Shown here one piece after another: positions 1-12,189 of a DNA stretch of 64,000 nt; positions within the stretch are counted from its first letter, which is position 1; each line of letters begins with the position of its first letter. The position numbers and the translations under genes are program-made. The DNA lies in NCBI GenBank assembly GCA_933228675.1, contig OW121740.1:159398486-159462485 (forward strand). Direction: 5' to 3'. Under the pieces are notes generated by a model that worked only from the letters and a program-made list of their open reading frames with translations, had not been told where the DNA came from and searched no databases. Origin of the DNA: Stomorhina lunata (Eukaryota; Arthropoda; Insecta; Diptera; Rhiniidae).

Positions 1-430
1 ACCTTGAAATTTATTGATTACGGCTTTTACAAAAATTATGTATGCAAAAAATAAACTCAGAATTCTCATTATCTTCAGATTTACGAGTGCTTTAGTGATT
101 TTTGCTTCATTTAGTGCGTTTTGACAGAAGAGTTTGTATGGGAGCTATGGTCAAATGTGAACCGATTTCAACGAAATTTTGTACATTGATTCAGTTTTAC
201 ATAAGGAGTATTTGCTTCAAATTTCATGGAAAAATATTGATATTTGTGGCCAAAATATCAATTCCGGGAAGTGGGACCTATGGGAGGTACCATAAATAAT
301 GGACCGATTTCAAAAGCCATGGTCCCAATATCAAAACAATGATCTGTGCCAAATTTTTTCTTAAGAACTTCTGAAAATATATGTTAAATTACTAAAATAT
401 GTATGAAGGTAAAAAGTGTCACGTGCGTAA
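1..430 (-). repeat. Partial copy of the 'atacccttcacc' dispersed repeat
   Basis: Positions 1-370 match, in reverse orientation, the inner part of the full copy at about 22695-23473. Shared phrases include the stretch around 'gggaggtaccataaataatggaccgattt' and the 'gggagctatggtcaaatgtg' region. The copy is truncated by the window edge and decays toward 430. It has no coding capacity. Confidence 0.75.
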
Positions 431-3160
431 TGTAACGTGCGTAATGAACAAAACATGATTATAAAGGTCCATTAATAGCCTTTATAAAAACATTTTTTCC
501 GAAAAAAAAATCTCCTATAATTCGCTTACTTTTACAATATTCCTTACGGCTCTAAAAGGCACTTACTTTTTTTGTCACGTGCGTAAGTCAACTTTGAATG
601 CATGGAACTTGGGTACTCAGTGCTCAATTTTTTAATATATATACTTTTTAGAAAGAACTCATCACATATAATGTACGATTCTAAAATTCATTCAAAAATT
701 CCAATCCATTTTTATTTCCACAATATTAAAAGACAATAAAACGTGTACAAATGTCACGTACATAACCATGGAAGTACCCATATAATAAAACATTAATAGA
801 GGGAAGTTGTAAATAAAATATAAATATATGTCGAAAAAAGTACAATATATAAAAATTTAAAATTATATACGAAATTTTCTAAAATTGGCAAAAAATTGGT
901 ATAGTCAAAATATTCAAAAATAAACGATAAATATAGCCAAATACATTTTTGTTTTTAATATTTAATAAAATTTAAGTTTATTTAAATAAAATTGTTTAGT
1001 TTTTATACCCTTTCTCCATAGGTGATAATGTATGGATATATAACTCAGACACCCACCTTTAACTATACAAATCGACACATAATAACTTTCTTAAATTGAT
1101 AATTAAATCGAATTGTGCATAAACCTATACATCCTAAATCAGATCAATATTTTGGATTCTTACCATACGTTTCTGGAATAGAGACTTAAGCCTTTATTGT
1201 CACAAATTATTTATGTATATATGAAAAAAGTTCAGCAAAGGTTTTTATTTTAATTACCTCCTGTACAAGACTAAAAAAAAAACGTATCTTTAATTATGAA
1301 TATTCAATATTATATTAAGAAGGCATCGAAATAATTTTAAATTATGTTAAATAATATTTTAGTTAGTTCTATTTCGTGAATTTTTAAATAATTTTTGTAC
1401 CAGTTTAGAAAAACCAATTCGTGCGTGAACTTTTTTGAGAAAAGATTATGATTTTTGTGATTACTAGGACATTGTTGACCTCATGATACTTTGCACAGGT
1501 CAAAAAGATTTTGCGTCTCGAGATTTATTGACTAAATCTAGATTACTTTAGTCTGCTAAGTCCCTGGTATACATTTTTTTCTGAAGAAAGGGTTTTTTGT
1601 AAAAAGTGTTAATATAACTCCAAAATGGTTATATTGATCTAATTAGAAAAACCCAAATTCGAGAACAATTTTATCCTGATGTCGTTCTAATATTTTTCTT
1701 TATCCGCTTAGTCGTTTTAGAGATATCATAGAATTTACACTGAACAAATTTTTCTTTAAAAATAATTATTTTTGCTAAAAAAAATCATAAAAAATAGAAG
1801 ATATAACAAAAATTAATTTTTTATTATCATATAGGTGGATATTTTTTAACAAAATAAGCTACATCATACTAAAATCGATTAAGAGCTTTTAATTTTTTAA
1901 AGTTATTTAAATTTAAAACAAAAGATACTACCAAAAATAAAAAAAATTTCGTTAAATTTCTAACAAAAGAAAATAAAAAAAATATTTCTTTGTTTACTTA
2001 ATTTTTAATAAAACTTATAAGTAGTTCTTGATCTATCATAACAAGATATAGCTCGTTTTGCTTGCAAAATACTCATCACTACAACAATAGTAAAAGAATA
2101 GAAGATTTGTTTTTATTTATATTTTTTATGATTTTTCGAAAAACAAAAAAATATTTTTTTTGTTTGGTTTAAATTGTATAATATCTCTGTAACTGATTAG
2201 TGGAATATAAAAAAAAACAACTTTTTCAAAAAAAAATTATATCTCGAAAACTAGAGCTAAATAAACGTTAAAAAATAAAATCATTTTCGGATTCAGCAGA
2301 CAAGAATTTAAGAATTATCATAAAAGCTCGTGCCGCAGCAAACCGCTCAATTTTTGTATAGCAGTGTGATCAGTAAACATAATTTATTGATAATTGGCCC
2401 ACTTTTGACCCCAAGACCTTACAACCTCTATTAAAAAAAATAAATCCGGCGAAAATGTTCGTATAGTCACACATATACCTATGTCTTAAAAGAGGTTGTG
2501 GAAAAATGGACTAAATCTTAATTCTGTAGATTGGTGCTAAAGGGCCAATATCAATTTTTTGCTGTTGAGTAAATCATTGCATTAGATTCCCTTTTTTACC
2601 CTTTTATATTTGGCTCCAACAGATTATCTCTAACCTAACTCAGAACAGATTTAAAAGGGCTTTTTAGGGCAATGTTACTATGAATTTATATGAAAAACAA
2701 AAAGTTTAAATCAAATTTTCTCAAAACTAGTTTTTTTTTGACATTAGCGCCTTTTAGCACCAAGCCACAGAATTATTTGTATTCAATGACCTATAAGCTT
2801 GTTTAAGAGTTTATTATACCATAAAACTTTTTCGTCTTACATTGTCGTTGACACAAGAAGTCCCCATTTTTTTATATACATAAATAACTGTTTGGTCTAA
2901 ACTTTAGGCAAGTCGGAAAATTTCCTTAAATCCAATTTAAATGTTGTAATATTTCGCACTTTAATATTTCGGTCAAACGTATTTCTCATTACTGCTTCTC
3001 ATACGGTTCTGTTATTTGGTTTAAATATTCGATATCAAAAATTTTAATCGATTAGTCCTTAACTGAGGTTTGAGTTAGCCTAGAAATTTCTAGCTCAGAC
3101 TCAAATTAACATAATTATTTCCGTTTCCTTGCTCAAACAAATAATTTGAATACCAAACGC
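431..3160. other. AT-rich intergenic DNA without a recognisable gene
   Basis: No coding signal was found. The motif tcacgtgcgtaa (or a one-base variant) recurs at about 418, 436 and 575, with a diverged form near 753. Several long A/T runs are present. Sequences near 2230 and 14620 share a loose 'gagatat...ctagagcta' wording typical of decayed repeats. Confidence 0.5.
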
Positions 3161-3597
3161 TTACCAACACTATTTGAGTTGACAATCGCCCATAAGTAGG
3201 CAACAACAAACATACGTTTTTTCGCACACATTTTTGCACACACAGAGAATGGAATGAATGAATGAGTGAATAAAAAAATGTAAGAAATACAAATTGGCCA
3301 AACTTAAAAAATCATTTTGTTGAGATACACATTGTGGCAGACACACAGAGCAAACAGAAGACACGGAACACACAGACCAAGCAAACACAACCTGCGAGAG
3401 AAAAATATTGAATTGATTGAATTTATTAAAACAAATTTATTGGATTTCTTTCTGTGTCTGTCGTCGGCATTAACATAAACAAAAAAAATCATTCCAAAAA
3501 TAGCAAAGAAATACAAAAAATCTAAAGACTCAATAAAAAAAGAGTTTATTAAAGAAAAAGGAAAGAGTTTATAAGAAAATAAAAATAATAAAAGCAG

Positions 3598-3663
3598 GTA
3601 AATGGAAATAATTAAGTTTTGGTTGTTAATTTAATTAATACTCAAGTGTGTATTCTTTTGTAG
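3598..3663 (+). other. Possible 66-bp intron in the Ipp 5' UTR
   Basis: A good donor (CAG then GTAAAT, at 3595-3603) and a pyrimidine-rich acceptor (ttcttttgtag, ending 3663) lie 80-145 bases upstream of the Ipp start codon. The implied 66-bp intron is a normal size for flies. Nothing in the sequence proves it is used, because the region is non-coding. Confidence 0.35.
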
Positions 3664-3742
3664 TTTTTATATCTCTTTGGCAAGACAGTCAGTCAACAAT
3701 ACAAGGTCATTTTTATTAGTTCTTAGAATAAATTGATCAATC

Positions 3743-6700
3743 ATGGACGCTGGCTCCCGTCATTTGCTGCGAAGCCTTATTAATGCTTCCGAAAAGGCAG
3801 CCAATATTGCTAGAATCTGCCGCTCCAATGAACAATTGCTGCGACTGTTGGTGCAGGAGAAGACCGGCGATGAAGCGAATGCCAGATTTGAACATGATTT
3901 TAAAACTTTGGCTGATGTTCTTATTCAGGAAACTATAAAACATGATGTGGGCGCAGAGGTAAATAACTAAAAAAAAAGAAAATGGAAATTGAAATTGAAA
4001 TAAGTAGCCAACACAAACAGATTGTGGGCGTCGAGAGTAGTGATGGGATTTGTGAAGTCATTTTGTGAATTTTAGTACTTAAGCCTTAACCGAAAGTTAA
4101 GTCTTATGCTAAGACGACATTTGTCTTATTCTATGATATTTGTCTTATAGTAAGACTTTAAATTATACTAAGACTTTTTTGTTTTAAAGTTTTTTCTATA
4201 GAAAAATTTTCGTGTTAAAAATTTTTCTATAAAAAAATTTGTTTTATAGAACAAGTTTCGTTTTAAATTTTTTTCTATAGAAAAATTTTAATTGTAAAAT
4301 TTTTTTAAAATTTTGGCTTCAAAAATTTGTTTAAAGAAATATTTTAATTTTAAAATTTTTTCTATATATATAGAAAATTTTCGTGTTGAAATATTTCATA
4401 TACACAAAATTTTCATTTTAAAATTTTTTCTAAAGAAAAATTTTCGTTTTAAATTTTTTTCTATAGAAAAATGTTCTTTTTAAAATTTTTATATAGAAAC
4501 ATTTTCGTTTAAAAATTTTTTCTATAGAGAAATTTTCGTTTTAAAATTTTTTGTACATAAACATTTTTGTTTTAAAATTTTTCCAAAGTAAAATTTTTGT
4601 TTAAAAATTTTTCTATAGAAAAATTTTCGTTTTAAAATTTTTTCTCTAATAAAATATTTGTTTTAAATTTTTTTTTTTTTAATTTTCGTTTTAAAATTTT
4701 TTCTATAGACAAATTTTCGTTTTAAAATTTTTTCTATAGAAAAATTTTCGTTTTAAAATTTTTTCTATAGAAAAATTTTCGTTTCAAAATTTTTTCTATA
4801 GAAAAATTTTCGTTTTAAAATTTTTTCTATAGAAAAATTTTCGTTTTAAAATTTTTTGTATAGAAAAATTTTCGTTTTAAAATTTTTTGTATAGAAAAAT
4901 TTTCGTTTTAAAAATTTTTCTATAGAAAAATTTTCGTTTTAAAAATTTTTCTATAGAAAAATTTTCGTTTTAAAAATTTTTCTATAGAAAAATTTTCGTT
5001 TTAAAAATTTTTCTATAGAAAAATTTTCGTTTTAAAAATTTTTCTATAGAAAAAGTTTCGTTATAAAATTCTTAATATAAAAAAATTTTCGTTTTAAATT
5101 TTTTCTATAGAAAAATTTATTTTTTTTAATTTTTTCTAAAGAAAAATTTTCATTTAAATTTTTTTTTTTATAGAAAAATTTTTTTTTTTAATTTTTTCTA
5201 TAGAAAAATTTCCTTTTTTTAATTTTCTTTTTAGAAAAAATTTTGTTTTAAAATTTTTTTATTGAAAAATTTTCGTTTTAAATATTTTTCTATAGAAAAA
5301 TTTTCGTTTTAAAAATTTTTCTATGGAAAAATTTTCGTTTTAAAAATTTTTCTATAGAAAAATTTTCGTTTTAAAAATTTTTCTATAGAAAAATTTTCGT
5401 TTTAAAAATTTTTCTATAGAAAAATTTTCGTTTTAAAAATTTTTCTATAGAAAAATTTTCGTTTTAAAAATTTTTCTATAGAAAAATTTTCATTTTAAAA
5501 ATTTTTCTATAGAAAAATTTTCGTTTTAAAAATTTTTCTATAGAAAAATTTTCGTTTTAAAAATTTTTCTATAGAAAAATTTTCGTTTTAAAAATTTTTC
5601 TATAGAAAAATTTTCGTTTTAAAAATTTTTCTATAGAAAAATTTTCGTTTTAAAAATTTTTCTATAGAAAAATTTTCGTTTTAAAAATTTTTCTATAGAA
5701 AAATTTTCGTTTTAAAATTTTTTCTTTAGAAAAATTTTTATTTTAAAATTGTTTCTATAGAAAAATTTTCGTTTTAAAATTTTTTCTATAGAAAAATTTT
5801 CATTTTAAAATTGTTTCTATAGAAAAATTTTCGTTTTAAAATTGTTTCTATAGAAAAATTTTCGTTTTAATATTTTTTCTATAGAAAAATTTTCGTTTTA
5901 ATATTTTTTCTATAGAAAAATTTTCGTTTTAAAATTTTTTCTATAGAAAAATTTTCGTTTTAAAATTTTTGCTATAGAAAAATTTTCGTTTTAAAATTTT
6001 TTCTATAGAAAAAATAGACAAGTTTATGTTTTAAAATTTTTTCTATAGAAAAAGTTTCATTTTAAAATTTTTTCTAAAGAAAAATTTTTGTTTAAAAATT
6101 TTTCCAAAGTAAAATTTTTGTTTAAAAATTTTTCTATAGAAAAATTTTCGTTTTAAAATTTTTTCTCTAATAAAATATTCGTTTTAATTTTTTTTTTTTA
6201 AATTTTCGTTTTAAAAAATTTTCTATAGAAAAATTTTCGTTTTAAAAATTTTTCTATAGAAAAATTTCCCTTTTTTATTTTTTTTAGAAAAATATTCGTT
6301 TCAAAAATTTTACAATAGAAAAATTTTCATTTTAAAAATTTTTCTATAGAAAAATGTTCGTTTTAAAAATTTTCTATAGAAAAATGTTCGTTTTAAAAAT
6401 TTTTCTATAGAAAAATTTTCGTTTTAAAAATTTTTCTATAGATAAATTTTCGTTTTAAAAATTTTTCTATAGACAAATTTTCGTTTTAAAAATTTTTCTA
6501 TAGATAAATTTTCGTTTTAAAAATTTTTCTTTAGAACAATTTTCCTTTTAAAATTTTTTTATAGAAAAATTTTCGTGTTAAAATTTTTTTTTATAGAAAA
6601 ATTTTAATTTTAAATTTTTTTCTGTAGAAAAATTTCCGTTTTAAAATTTTTTCAATGAAAATTTTTTGTTTTAAAATTTTTTCAATGAAAAATTTTAGTT

Positions 6701-8041
6701 TTAATTTTTTTTTCTTTTTATAGAAAAATTTTTTCTAGAGAAAAATTTTCGTTTTAAAATTTTTTCTATAGAAAAATTTTCATTCTATAATTTTTTCTAT
6801 AGAAACATTTCCGTTCTAAAATTGTTTCTATAAAAAAAATTTCGTTTTAAAATTTCTTCTATTGTTTCTATAGAAAAATTTTCGCTTTAAATTTTTTCTT
6901 ATAGAAAATTTTTTGTAACTTTTTTTATAGTTCACAAGAATGGTCCCATCACTGATCAAGGGTCGTAGTGCTGTTATTAATATCTAAATTAGTTAATCAT
7001 ACACATAAATATGTAAACTTTCATTTTTATAGTTTCCGGAAATGAAGGAGAATATCAAAGGCGAAGAATCACCCTCATTTAAAAATTCCCAAAATGAAAA
7101 TGTAGCCATTGTGATAGGGACCAATGAAGATGAAACGGCCGAGTGTCTATTACAAATTCTGCAAGAAGACCATCAAGAGGCGGCCCAAATTTTGGCTCAA
7201 GAAGTCCATCGTAGTGTAGAATTTGATAAAGAACAACATGAGGACTTACCCGAACTACCCAATGATGTTGACTGCAGTCAATTGGGTATATGGATTGATC
7301 CCATAGGTGAGTTTCGACAACAGTTATAAATAATAATAATTTATGTTTCATCTTTAAATAATTCTAGATGCCACAGCTGAATATATATCCGGCGACACTA
7401 TATTTACCAATTTTCCCGGTATAACTTCTACTGGTCTAGACTGTGTTACCGTACTTATAGGGGTCTTTGACCTGAACTCTGGCTTACCTGTTATGGGCGT
7501 GATATCCCAACCTTTTGGTAACAAAATCGAGGATAATCTATATAATTCTGCCCTATATTGGGGTATAGCTTTAAACGATTTACAAGCCCATAGTAAACGT
7601 TTAGATAATGAAACAAATCGTTCACGACTTTTGGCTATATTTTCCAGTTCAGAAAGATCTGATCTATTACAGCAAATGCTGGACTTAGGCTATGAATTTG
7701 CTTTCTCAGCGGGAGCGGGACACAAAGCTTTAAAGGTAATTACCGGAGAAGTGGATGCTTATGTTTTGAGTAAAGGCTCGACTTTCAAATGGGATACTTG
7801 TGCACCACAGGCTATATTACGTTCCTTAAATGGTGATATTTTAGATTTTAAAAATAGCATAAAAGAAGGCAAGGCCATACCGCTGACATATACGATACCA
7901 AATATATCAAATGATGAGGCGGAAGAAGAGGTTGAGCCATCAAACGAAGTTAAAGATTGGAAATGTAATAGTAATGGTTTGATAGCGGTTAAAGATTTAA
8001 AATTATTAGATAATTTATTAGAGAAATTAACTGAATCCTAA
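3743..8041 (+). CDS. Ipp: Inositol polyphosphate 1-phosphatase, three coding exons
   Basis: The enzyme removes the 1-phosphate from inositol 1,4-bisphosphate and inositol 1,3,4-trisphosphate, a Mg2+-dependent and Li+-sensitive cytosolic step of inositol recycling. Coding exons are 3743-3958, 7033-7306 and 7368-8041, joined in phases 0 and 1 by GT-AG introns, giving 387 residues (the human enzyme is about 400). The metal-site residues of this family are all visible: the Asp of LADVLIQE (D58), the Glu pair of GEES (E83/E84), the DPID-A-T signature (D161, D164, T166; the middle codon is split by intron 2) and the Asp of FKWDTCAP (D306). The start chosen is the first ATG, followed by the family's N-terminal helix. 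An AATAAA at 8152-8157, 111 bases after the stop, is the likely poly(A) signal. The coding sequence is intact. It is markedly less AT-rich than its surroundings. Confidence 0.95.
3959..7032 (+). other. Ipp intron 1, filled by a tandem array
   Basis: This 3,074-bp intron runs from GTAAAT to TTTTTATAG. About 90 percent of it is the 31-bp array described separately. Only about 200 bases after the donor and about 110 before the acceptor are non-repetitive. The second Ipp intron (7307-7367) is only 61 bp, so the size comes from array growth. Confidence 0.85.
4155..6925 (+). repeat. Palindromic AT-rich tandem array, 31-bp unit
   Basis: About 85-90 units repeat at 31 bp, for example tctatag at 5351, 5382 and 5413. 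Each unit has a palindromic core (AAAATTTTTCTA with its reverse complement) and a CGTTTT-type spacer. Units near 4690-5080 and 5270-5720 are almost identical, while those at the margins (4155-4650, 5080-5260, 6000-6900) carry substitutions and length changes. The array lies wholly inside Ipp intron 1 and is transcribed with the gene. Confidence 0.9.
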
Positions 8042-8151
8042 AAGTTCAATTAGAAAATCAAAGTGTATTCCAAATTATAAAAAAGATCTACTTTTAGGCT
8101 TAATTAATTGGTATAACTAAGAACAACTTTAGATACGAATATTCTTAGATA

Positions 8152-8157
8152 AATAAA
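8152..8157 (+). terminator. Probable poly(A) signal of Ipp
   Basis: AATAAA occurs 111 bases downstream of the Ipp stop codon, the first canonical signal after it. Confidence 0.6.
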
Positions 8158-8159
8158 GT

Positions 8160-9235
8160 ACTGGATGTTATTACTATTCTAGGGAATATTGAATTATATA
8201 CTTAAAAGTAAACAAATTATTAAAATAATTATACAAATATACGATATTTGATATGTATTGAATGAATATTAACTGTTAAATGTGTGGTGGCTTTTTCATG
8301 TTGCTGTTGATTGGCGATGGGCCGGCCTTCTGGCACCGGTACTTGATATTATTCCTATTGGTATTTTTATTAAAAAAAAAAACTGTATTTTAATAAAGAT
8401 TTTTAATAAAGTAATAACAGCATGTAATACTTTATATAATTACGAAAGTATTTGTTAATTGATTTTATTTATGTTTTTTGCGGTTAAGTATAAATATTTT
8501 TGAAAGAGAAACGCTTTAAAATAAAAATTATTTATTTATGCAGGGTCACAGAGTTTTTGCGTACGAATAGGCAGTTAATCTGTTAAATCCGAAATTGTAT
8601 TGGTTTTTCCGATTTGGCTCCAGTTTTCAAGATACAATATAATTTTTACAAAAACTAGGGAACAACTTGATCTTTAAGTCGACAAAGCATTAATTTCATA
8701 AAACTCTCTAGTTTAAGAGATATCAGCACATAATACCAAAACTTTTCTGTTATTAAAAAGAGGGACGAAACGTGGACCGAACCTCAATCAATTTAAAAGT
8801 TTATTAATACATATTTATAGATATTTGTACCAAATTTTGTCAAAATTTTCGACATAATTGCTGGAAAGTTAGTTCTATGGGAGGTATCCGAAATATTTAA
8901 TGATACAGAAATATATGTGTGTGCTAAATCAAATTATGTTCAAAATACATCGTTAAGAATGATCTATATGTGACGCCCAAAACAAAAAGGGATTTTGTTC
9001 AGTAGAGCCATTTTGAAGATTTAAGTACGTGCATCTTAGCATTGGTCTTGTTTGAAAGCGACACATCTCATAGCGTCAGGAACGTATTGGTCAACCTTGA
9101 AAACGTAGGTCGTCCCTACCTCTTGTTTTGTGTAGTTTTGTGTAGTAGGTGTTGCAAATATATAGTAGATGTTGCAAATATGTTGTTGTTGATCGGACCC
9201 AACATTCGAGACTGGAAGATCAACAATCCGCTGAA
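8160..9235. other. Intergenic DNA with decayed dispersed repeat
   Basis: Around 8760-8935 there are remnants of the 'atacccttcacc' repeat family ('gttctatgggaggtatccgaaat'). The remainder is AT-rich with no gene seen. A short tgttgcaaatat motif is duplicated near 9150-9185. Confidence 0.45.
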
Positions 9236-10560
9236 GTTGTAAAGGCCATCTGTACAGCTAAGAATTCTAAGGCAATAGGCCCTGACGGAGTTTTCATGCT
9301 AGGCAAGTGAAGGGTTCAGATCTTGACAGGTTTCCTAAATCTGTCCATGACTATCCTCATCACACCCGATGTTCTGAAAGTGGGTAGAGTGATCCTAAAA
9401 CGCATGGATTCCTCAAAATGCGCAGCATTAACAGCCATTACGAAAGAACGGTCCTAATGGCGCTTGACTTGTAAAAAGCCTTTGATGCATGGCACCCCTT
9501 CCAGGACATCCGGCAGTCCACAATGCTAACAAATTTTAAGAGGTGGATAGTCAGACGTTCGTAGAGTTTGTTGTTGTTGTCGTTGTAACTGTGATATTGC
9601 AGAAGTGGCAGTCCTTGGTCGGAATCTTAGGATTTCCGAGAACCGACTGCCGAGAGAGTTTAGAGATACCAACACTCAAAACACCGTAGGGTCAAACAGG
9701 GAGTTTCTCAGGGCGGAGTCCTGTCGCCACTTCTGTTTAACTTCTACCTCTCTAAACTCCCAGCTCCACCGCAAGGCTTTGAAGTGATATAATAATATGC
9801 ACGATAACAGCGTCTGGCCATAACGTGGAAGATCTATGTGGTTAGATGAGTCGTTATCTCAATATCATCCACAATTTCTTCACTGAACGTAACCTATTGA
9901 ACACCTAGACAAAAGAAGCAAGTCTAAAGCTTGGAATCGAGATCGATGGTGTACCAATTCCGACCATAAACTACCCGAAAATCCTGGGAGTTACTTTTTC
10001 TGTTATTCTTGACTCTTAGTGGAGCATAGGGCCTCACTCATCTCTTCATAACGGACTCTAGAATAGTTTGCTGCTTGCAACTCCTCATCAATTGACCTTC
10101 TCGACGTTCTAGCAGCAATGTTGGTATTTGGTCTTCGAAGTGTGTGGCCTATTCATCTTACCTTACCTCTATAGAAGCAGAGATTTGATTTGTCGCAGTC
10201 ACACTCGACAGCATTTTTACTTCGTCAGCACATGCTACTACTGTCGCTCATAAATTGCTACTGACAAAGAAACCTTGCTGTCCACATATATAGCGATTGG
10301 TCAGTCAATGGCAAGTTATGCTGTTCCGGTGCGGTTAGCGTTGCTAAGTGATATTCAGTGGGGAATATCCAATGCTGCCAAAATGAAGCCCTAAAAACAA
10401 TAACAGGCAAATTACCTCACTACATTATTTTCATAAGGAAACAAAGTTCCTTCCAGTAATAGGATACGAAGATATGTACTTAATCCCTCGTATTTGGCAG
10501 CGTTAAGCAACCAAACTGTTGTATTAAGAGGACGCTCAACACGCCCATAGCAGCAGAAGT
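9236..10560 (+). mobile_element. Decayed Jockey-like LINE reverse transcriptase
   Basis: Reading across frames gives pieces of a non-LTR reverse transcriptase in order: an AKNSKAIGPDGV-type block near 9260, an 'AFDT'-like block near 9475, a VKQGVPQGGVLSP-like stretch near 9700, and an EIDGVPIPT / PKILGVTF region at 9935-10000. A later YKAIGRSVASYAVP... SDIQWGNIQ block lies near 10270-10380. Many frameshifts and stops show it is dead. The wording fits the Jockey group of insect LINEs, but I cannot separate clades without a search. The interval at about 10050-10205 interrupts it with LINE sequence of another family. Confidence 0.7.
10050..10205 (-). mobile_element. 3' fragment of an RTE-like LINE nested in the Jockey relic
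   Basis: This stretch is similar to 55310-55525 ('agtttgctg.ttgcaactc..catcaattgacctt', 'tttgg.cttcgaagtgtgtgg'). That segment encodes on the minus strand the C-terminal WRRSIDAEL-type tail of a LINE. The Jockey reading resumes after it, so the fragment inserted into the Jockey copy. Confidence 0.6.
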
Positions 10561-10592
10561 AAAGAACTTTGTTTTTAGTTAGGACTAGCACT

Positions 10593-10960
10593 AAGATAAT
10601 TAATGTTTTATATTTTCATATACAATTTTACAAAAAATTAAGTTCTAGTACCAATTTTGAAAATTTTTTTAGTGATCACAGATTATTGCCCAAATTGCCT
10701 TATCTCCTTTAGTTTCCAAGATAATTAAGGTTTTATATTTTCATATACAAATTTTCAAAAAATTAACTTTTAGTACGAATTTTAAAACTTTTATTAGTGA
10801 TCACAGATTATTACCCAAATGGCTTTATCTCGTCTAGTTTCCAAGATAATTGAGGTTTTATATTTTCATATAAAAGTTTTCAAAAAATTAAGTTTTATTA
10901 CGAATTTTAAAATTTTTATAGAGATCATAGATTATTGCTTTAGCTCCTCTTGAAATAGGT
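10593..10960 (+). repeat. Three tandem copies of a 125-bp unit
   Basis: Copies begin with aagataatt at 10593, 10718 and 10843. They share the words ttttatattttcatata, caaaaaattaa and gatcacagattatt. The third copy is cut short near 10960. Divergence is modest. No coding content. Confidence 0.85.
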
Positions 10961-12185
10961 TAAGGAAGGAGAAGGATAAAAGGATTTAATTTAAATTTTC
11001 CTATAATGCAACTGGCAGGAAAAACTTCTGCGGAAAGTCAGTTCTCTATAGTGTGCTGTTCGGTCCACTGGCCAATCCACCAGAAATGCATGTGATCTAA
11101 CTGATTGATGTGTGTTGCGTAAGAATCTTCGGGTTTCTGGAACGAAGTTCCTCTTATCGTTAAAACACAATCCAAGTAGATGTACCGATAGAGTAGTCTT
11201 ATACAACCCACATTGCGAAGGTGCTCGAGTGAGTAAATAGAGTTACCCTACTGTCACCGATAAGCACTTTCGCAAAAAGGTAAATTTTGTGAAGTAATAT
11301 TGTTAACTGATGAAATATTAGAAACTTCTTTTAATTATTTGTATACAAAATTAGGTATCCGGTTCATTAAACCAGAACGGCTTCTTTTAGTACTAAAAAA
11401 AAATGCTTCAAAGCTTTTTTGGGGTGTGTCTTTTTAAAGGCAATTTTATTGTTATTTCGTTATTAAAAACAATCTAAAAAATTACAATAATAATGACTCA
11501 AAATTACAATAAAACCCTTAAAAAATTTTAATTTATTTATGTATACAAAAATATTGCTTCTAAATAAAAAGAAAAATTTGAAAATAATTTTAATAGCTGC
11601 TAAAAGGAAACATTTAAAATCCAATATATAATATTTAAAAAAAGAACAATGTTAATACACAAACATAAACTAAAAGATTCTAAATTAAATTTAAGACAAA
11701 AGTTAATTAAAAGAGATTTTATTGATAAAAATTTTTGTTCCTGTACTTTAACGAAACAAAACAGACTTACACAAAACTTTTCCGGTTCAAAATTTTCAAC
11801 ACAAAGTGCCGTTTCACACATATCAAGTTAACCTGATCAGTTTTTCTTCAAATTTCTTTTGAACCTGAATTCACGTTCACACACGAACATTTTCTTCATC
11901 AGTTTTCATTTTATTTTTCTTAACTTTCATACAAATTTTCGTAAACTTGATAGTACGGTCAGGTTTGTATCAATTTTAATTCTGCCAGTTTTTTCCCATA
12001 CAAATTCAAGACTTGATAAGGCGAACCTGACTAATGTAAAAGTAGACATATTGTAGCTTTTTGTGTAATTTCTGATAACTTCGGATTGTTTTGGGTAGTT
12101 TCGTTAAAGTGGGGGAACAAATATGAAATAAATTGCTTTAAAGAAAACATTATTTTTAAAATCAAAATAAAATTTACAATTATGA
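10961..12185. other. Intergenic DNA, no gene recognised
   Basis: A less AT-rich patch at 10990-11280 resembles transposon remains, but I could not place it. The rest is AT-rich with chance open frames that overlap each other on both strands. I see no supported feature. Confidence 0.4.
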
Positions 12186-12189
12186 AAAC

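Noticed and set aside
3170..3516. Minus-strand cysteine-rich frames upstream of Ipp
   Set aside because: Two frames overlap in the same strand and translate CA-rich simple sequence (cacacagag); no start context or homology by eye.
4155..6925. CRISPR-like regular repeats
   Set aside because: The repeats are contiguous tandem units with no variable spacers, in an intron of a fly gene.
7079..7351. Minus-strand 90-codon frame
   Set aside because: It is the shadow of Ipp exon 2, which has clear family motifs on the plus strand.
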